Under the pieces are notes generated by a model that was given only the letters and a program-made list of their open reading frames with translations, ran no database searches and was not told the origin of the DNA. From the NCBI RefSeq assembly GCF_004341385.1, contig NZ_SLXE01000021.1, positions 1-46,567 on the forward strand: 46,567 bases of DNA, read 5' to 3'. The DNA comes from Uruburuella suis. GTDB lineage: Bacteria > Pseudomonadota > Gammaproteobacteria > Burkholderiales > Neisseriaceae. Of the stretch, positions 43,149 to 46,567 are shown in pieces. The position numbers and the translations under genes were made by a program. Every line of letters starts with the position of its first letter. Position 1 is the stretch's first letter.

Positions 43149-43652
43149 ATGCAATCTTGGCCGCTGCCCGATTTCGAACACAAAATCTGCCCGCCCGAAA
43201 ACCTGCCCGAGCGCTTGGCCGCTTTGCCGCGCCCGCTGGTGTTTACCAATGGCTGCTTCGATATTCTGCACCGCGGCCATGTTACCTATCTGGCGCAGGC
43301 GCGCGCCACCGGCGCGGCCATGATTTTGGCGCTCAACACCGATGCTTCCGTGCGCCGCCAAGGCAAAGGGGATGATCGGCCGATTAATCCGCTCGCCAAC
43401 CGCGCCGCCGTGGCCGCTGCGCTGGCGAGTGTGGACATCGTTACCTGGTTTGACAGCGACACGCCCGCCGTGCTGATTGAAGCGGTGCAGCCCGATATTT
43501 TGGTGAAAGGCGGCGATTGGGCGCCGCAAAATATCGTGGGCGCTGCCGAAACGCTGGCACGCGGCGGCCAGGTGTATTCCATTCCGTTTTTGCACCAAAC
43601 GTCCACCACGCAAACGCTGGCGAAAATCCGCGCGGCAGAAGGCAAAAAATGA
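43149..43652 (+). CDS. rfaE2: D-glycero-beta-D-manno-heptose 1-phosphate adenylyltransferase
   Basis: A 167-residue cytoplasmic nucleotidyltransferase that makes ADP-heptose for the lipooligosaccharide inner core. It corresponds to the adenylyltransferase half of E. coli HldE and to stand-alone HldC/RfaE2. Visible: LVFTNGCFDILHRGHVTYL with the HxGH nucleotide site, LNTDASVRRQGKG, RPINPLANRAAVAAAL, and VKGGDW then TTQTLAKIR near the end. ATG 43149 (MQSWPLPDFEHKI) is preferred; the in-frame TTG at 43134 adds five residues. The start of birA-coaX overlaps its stop by ATGA. The kinase (RfaE1) is not in the window. Confidence 0.92.
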   Translation: MQSWPLPDFEHKICPPENLPERLAALPRPLVFTNGCFDILHRGHVTYLAQARATGAAMILALNTDASVRRQGKGDDRPINPLANRAAVAAALASVDIVTWFDSDTPAVLIEAVQPDILVKGGDWAPQNIVGAAETLARGGQVYSIPFLHQTSTTQTLAKIRAAEGKK

Positions 43653-45397
43653 GCGCCTTGCAGCCGCGCCATTGGCAGCTTTTGGCCGCGCTGGCCGACG
43701 GCGCGCCGCAGCATGTGTTTGCCCTGAGCAAGATGCTCGGCCTGAAGCCGCAGCAAATCAACGGCTTGTGGCAGCAGATGCCGCCGCACATCCGCGGCCT
43801 TTTGCGCCAACACGACGGCCAATGGCGGCTGGTGCGGCCTTTGGCGGTGTTTGATGAAGTGCGGGTGCAACAAATCGCCGCCGCGCACGGCTTTCAGACG
43901 GCCTTGTTGAATGAATGCCCCTCCAGCAACGATTGCGTGCTGGAAAAGGCCAAACAATCGCCGCAAGCCGCCCACCGTGCGCTGGTGGTGGCGCACCAGC
44001 AAAGCCGCGGCCGCGGGCGGCAGGGCAAAAGCTGGCAAAACCGCTTGGGCGAATGCCTGATGTTTAGCTTGGGCTGGGCTTTTGAGCGGGCGCAGCACGA
44101 ATTGGGCGCGCTGGCATTGGTGGCGGCGCTTGCCTGCCGGCAGGCTTTGCACAAGCTGGGCGTGCAGGCGCAAATCAAGTGGCCGAATGATTTGGTGATG
44201 GGCGCGGATAAATTGGGCGGCATTTTGATTGAAACCGTGCGCAGCGGCGGCCGCAGCGTGGCGGTGATCGGCATCGGCATCAATTTTGTGCTGCCCAAAG
44301 AAGTGGCGCAGGCCGCTTCGGTGCAGGCGGCGCTGTCGGCTGAGCGCAAAGCCGGCGTGAGCGCCGAAGCCTTGCTCGATGCCTTGCTGGCCGAGTTGGC
44401 GGCCTTGCTGCCCGTGTTTGACACGCAAGGTTTTGCGCCCATGTTGGCAGACTATCAGGCGGCCAACCGCGATCAGGGCCGGCCGGTGCGCTTGTTGCAG
44501 CACGGGCAAACCGTGCACGAAGGCGTGGTGGCCGGCGTCACCGAAGTGGGTGCTTTGAGGTTGCTCACCGAAGAAGGCGAGCGCATCGTGGTGAGTGGCG
44601 AAATCAGCCTACGCCTGCCCGAAGCAGCCGCGCCAGCACCGAATGCGCCCGAGGGTTATTTGCTCTTAGATGGCGGCAACAGCCAGCTCAAATGGGCATG
44701 GGTGCACGGCGGCCAAATCGGTGAAATCGGCCGTGCGCCTTATCGCGATTTGGGCAAATTGGGTGAAGAATGGCGTGCGCGTTCAGACGGCATCAGCCGA
44801 ATCATCGGCAGCGCCGTGTGCGGCGAAGCCAAAAAAGCCTTGGTGGCGGCGCAATTGCCGCAGCCGATTGAGTGGTTGGCCTCCATGCCGCAAGGCTTGG
44901 GCATACGCAACCACTACCGCAACCCGGCCGAGCATGGTGCCGACCGCTGGTTTAATGCCTTGGGCGCGCGCCGTTTCAGCAGCCATGCCTGCGTGGTGGT
45001 GAGCTGCGGCACGGCGGTGACCATTGATGCGCTCACTGAAGACAATCACTATCTGGGCGGCACCATTATGCCCGGCTTTCACTTGATGAAAGAGGCGATG
45101 GCGCAGAAAACCGCCAACCTCAACCGCCCGATCGGGCGCGTGTATCCTTTTCCCACCACCACCGCTAATGCGCTGGCCAGCGGCATGATGGATGCGGTGT
45201 GCGGCTCGATTTTGCTGATGCATGCGCGTTTGCAGGAAAAGGCGGGTGCAGGGCGGCAGGTGGATGTGGTGCTCACCGGCGGCGGCGCGGCGAAAGTGGC
45301 GCAGGCCTTGCCATCAGCATTTACTTTGGACAATACCGTGAAAATTGTTGATAATCTCGTGATTTACGGTTTACTCAACTGGGTAGAAAAACGATGA
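43649..45397 (+). CDS. birA-coaX: Bifunctional biotin-protein ligase / type III pantothenate kinase fusion
   Basis: A 582-residue cytoplasmic fusion. The N-terminal half has a winged-helix region (about residues 1-65) and the biotin-ligase core: GRGRQGKSWQNRLG, IKWPNDLVM, GGILIETVRSGG, then a C-terminal SH3-like region to about 325. The rest (about 335-582) is a CoaX kinase: LLLDGGNSQLKWAWV, GADRWFNALGAR, VVSCGTAVTIDAL and GGTIMPGFHLM. It would biotinylate acetyl-CoA carboxylase and phosphorylate pantothenate for coenzyme A. The same fusion is known in Neisseria. ATG 43649 overlaps the rfaE2 stop; the last four bases overlap the next gene as ATGA. All three genes are thus translationally coupled. 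Confidence 0.94.
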   Translation: MSALQPRHWQLLAALADGAPQHVFALSKMLGLKPQQINGLWQQMPPHIRGLLRQHDGQWRLVRPLAVFDEVRVQQIAAAHGFQTALLNECPSSNDCVLEKAKQSPQAAHRALVVAHQQSRGRGRQGKSWQNRLGECLMFSLGWAFERAQHELGALALVAALACRQALHKLGVQAQIKWPNDLVMGADKLGGILIETVRSGGRSVAVIGIGINFVLPKEVAQAASVQAALSAERKAGVSAEALLDALLAELAALLPVFDTQGFAPMLADYQAANRDQGRPVRLLQHGQTVHEGVVAGVTEVGALRLLTEEGERIVVSGEISLRLPEAAAPAPNAPEGYLLLDGGNSQLKWAWVHGGQIGEIGRAPYRDLGKLGEEWRARSDGISRIIGSAVCGEAKKALVAAQLPQPIEWLASMPQGLGIRNHYRNPAEHGADRWFNALGARRFSSHACVVVSCGTAVTIDALTEDNHYLGGTIMPGFHLMKEAMAQKTANLNRPIGRVYPFPTTTANALASGMMDAVCGSILLMHARLQEKAGAGRQVDVVLTGGGAAKVAQALPSAFTLDNTVKIVDNLVIYGLLNWVEKR

Positions 45398-46251
45398 AAT
45401 GGCTCTTTGCCTTTTTAGTGGCGCTGAATATTATTGTGTTTGCGGGCATGGTGGCCGGACGTGTGGCCGAGCGCCAAAAGGAAGCGCTTGCGCCCGCCGT
45501 GCCGATGGCATCTGGCACGCAGGAATTGGGGCTGCCCTCATCGGTGCAGCGCCCGAGCGTTGCCGCCGGTGCGGCTTCAGCGCCCGGCTGGGTGCATGGT
45601 GCGGATGAAATGCCGGCCTCTGCCGTGGCGGTTGTCGATGAAGCAGCCGAGCGCGCCCGCGAGCAGGAAAACAAAGAAAAAGAGCGCAAAGCGCGCGAAG
45701 AAAAAGCCCGTCGCGAGCAGCTGGCGCAGGAAAAAGCGCAGCAAGATGCACCTTCGCCGCCGGCGCAATGCCGCCCCACAGCCAGCATCACGCTGGATGA
45801 AGACGATTATCACCGCATCAAAGGCCTGCTTGCCCAATGGCCGCATGCGGCCACCCGCACCGTGGAGCAGCGCCGCAGCGCGCCCGCCAAGCCTGCCGCG
45901 GCAAGCAAAAGCTACCGCGTGCTATTGCCGAGCGGCGGCGATGCCATGGCACAGCTGGGTGAGTTGTCGGATAAAGGCTTTGGCGGCACTTTGCATCAGG
46001 GCGAAATCAGCGTGGGCGTGGTGGGCAGCAAATCGGCCGCGCAAGTGCTGGTGTCGCGCTTGGCCACAGCCGGCTTCAGCGGCGCGTATGTGGCCGAGCA
46101 GCAAGAGAGCGCCAAAGCCGCACCTGCCGACAACAGCTTGGGCGTGTCGCGGATGCAGGTGTTGTTTATGTCGGTGGACGACAAAGCCGCCAAAGGCATT
46201 CAAGCCGTGGTGGGCGGCTATGGCAAGCTGAACCGCACCGAGTGCAAATAA
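45394..46251 (+). CDS. SPOR-like membrane protein of unknown function
   Basis: A 285-residue protein with an N-terminal membrane anchor (WLFAFLVALNIIVFAGMVAG), a Pro/Ala-rich stretch, a charged coiled coil (EREAR-like, ...RAREQENKEKERKAREEKA), and a C-terminal globular part of two alpha-beta repeats (YRVLLPSGGDAMAQLGEL and VGVVGSKSAAQVLVSRL) like SPOR domains, which bind denuded peptidoglycan. Two cysteines (AQCRP and the terminal TECK) could form a disulfide in the periplasm. ATG 45394 overlaps the coaX stop by ATGA. A role in cell division or envelope is a guess from the fold only. Confidence 0.75.
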   Translation: MKWLFAFLVALNIIVFAGMVAGRVAERQKEALAPAVPMASGTQELGLPSSVQRPSVAAGAASAPGWVHGADEMPASAVAVVDEAAERAREQENKEKERKAREEKARREQLAQEKAQQDAPSPPAQCRPTASITLDEDDYHRIKGLLAQWPHAATRTVEQRRSAPAKPAAASKSYRVLLPSGGDAMAQLGELSDKGFGGTLHQGEISVGVVGSKSAAQVLVSRLATAGFSGAYVAEQQESAKAAPADNSLGVSRMQVLFMSVDDKAAKGIQAVVGGYGKLNRTECK

Positions 46252-46360
46252 TCGGTGCGCAAACCATGCAACCCCGGCTGCCGATTGTGTTTTAGCGCCG
46301 GATGCAGCAAGCGCGTGACGGTTATAAGCGTATGAATGGCGCAATGGAAATGCCGTTATA

Positions 46361-46412
46361 AAATCAAACAGGCCGTCTGAAACTTTAAAGTTTCAGACGG
46401 CCTGTTTGATTT
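46361..46412. terminator. 52-bp perfect palindrome around two DUS, terminator
   Basis: Positions 46361-46386 and 46387-46412 are exact reverse complements, AAATCAAACAGGCCGTCTGA at the left. It is the longest perfect palindrome noticed in the window, and it is placed 109 bases past the SPOR-like gene. Confidence 0.7.
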
Positions 46413-46567
46413 GTAAAAAAGCCCAGCCCCCAAATAATGCCGGTTAAAGTCAATCAGCCATTGCCACATTGCGGCATAAGGGACAAAAAAGGTGCTAAAA
46501 ATTGCTGAAAGTCTTACGCTATAAGGATTTCAAGGATTCAAAGGTTTTGAATACAAAAAATGCCCTT
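46413..46567. other. AT-rich right edge without identifiable gene
   Basis: Contains a short imperfect tandem repeat AAGGATTTC AAGGATTC AAAGG at about 46524-46545. An ATG lies at 46560 but only two codons follow, so no gene can be supported. It may be the upstream region of the next gene or an integration site. Confidence 0.4.

Noticed and set aside
46413..46567. Phage attachment site at the right edge
   Set aside because: The sequence is AT-rich with a short tandem repeat, but no integrase or duplicated core is in view.

Overview
This is chromosomal DNA of a member of the Neisseriaceae. The main sign is the 12-mer AGGCCGTCTGAA (AG-DUS, the Neisseriaceae DNA uptake sequence), which occurs dozens of times on both strands, often as inverted pairs just after genes. 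Gene content agrees: a PilC/PilY1 pilus protein, a BirA-CoaX fusion, a split carA/carB locus and a neisserial porin remnant. The species cannot be named from the sequence alone. All calls come from reading the sequence; no database search was run.

Layout. 1-5.6 kb: minus-strand oppBCDF-type peptide importer genes without a substrate-binding protein, and a glycosyltransferase family 9 (heptosyltransferase-like) gene. 5.8-10.9 kb: glnE, mdaB, a truncated porin and a Nit-type amidohydrolase, with short GTAG-hairpin repeats between them. 11-14.3 kb: pilC (minus). 14.3-23.4 kb: a possible small RNA or attenuator, a 151-bp MITE, carA, then about 4 kb of unrelated genes (leuE-like exporter, PhzF-like, Tap-like hydrolase, and a REP-associated transposase, RAYT, between two REP doublets), then carB. 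23.6-28 kb: a small conserved protein, a LysE exporter divergent from a LysR regulator, and an MFS transporter. 28.4-32.5 kb: moxR, a DUF58 gene and a TgpA-like transglutaminase. 32.8-34.1 kb: moeB and moaC (minus). 34.5-40.6 kb: a complete pgaABCD operon for poly-N-acetylglucosamine (PNAG) synthesis, deacetylation and export. 40.8-42.4 kb: a membrane protein and folD (minus). 42.6-43.0 kb: a tRNA operon (Pro, Arg, His) with a near-consensus promoter and a terminator. 43.1-46.3 kb: hldC/rfaE2, birA-coaX and a SPOR-like membrane protein, joined by ATGA overlaps.

The genes are mostly ordinary housekeeping and surface functions. PgaA-D form one machine across the envelope; PilC would act in type IV pilus adhesion and natural transformation, which fits the density of uptake sequences; the GT9 enzyme and HldC both point to heptose-containing lipooligosaccharide.

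The unusual content is the repeat landscape. There are at least five families of small mobile or hairpin repeats. A RAYT gene sits with complete REP doublets abutting both ends, and the same REP palindromes occur at several distant sites. A second GTAG-hairpin family shows compensatory changes in its stem but has no cognate transposase here. Several uptake-sequence dialects (AG-DUS, AT-DUS, the mucosa type, the Eikenella type) occur together, which suggests DNA exchange among relatives.
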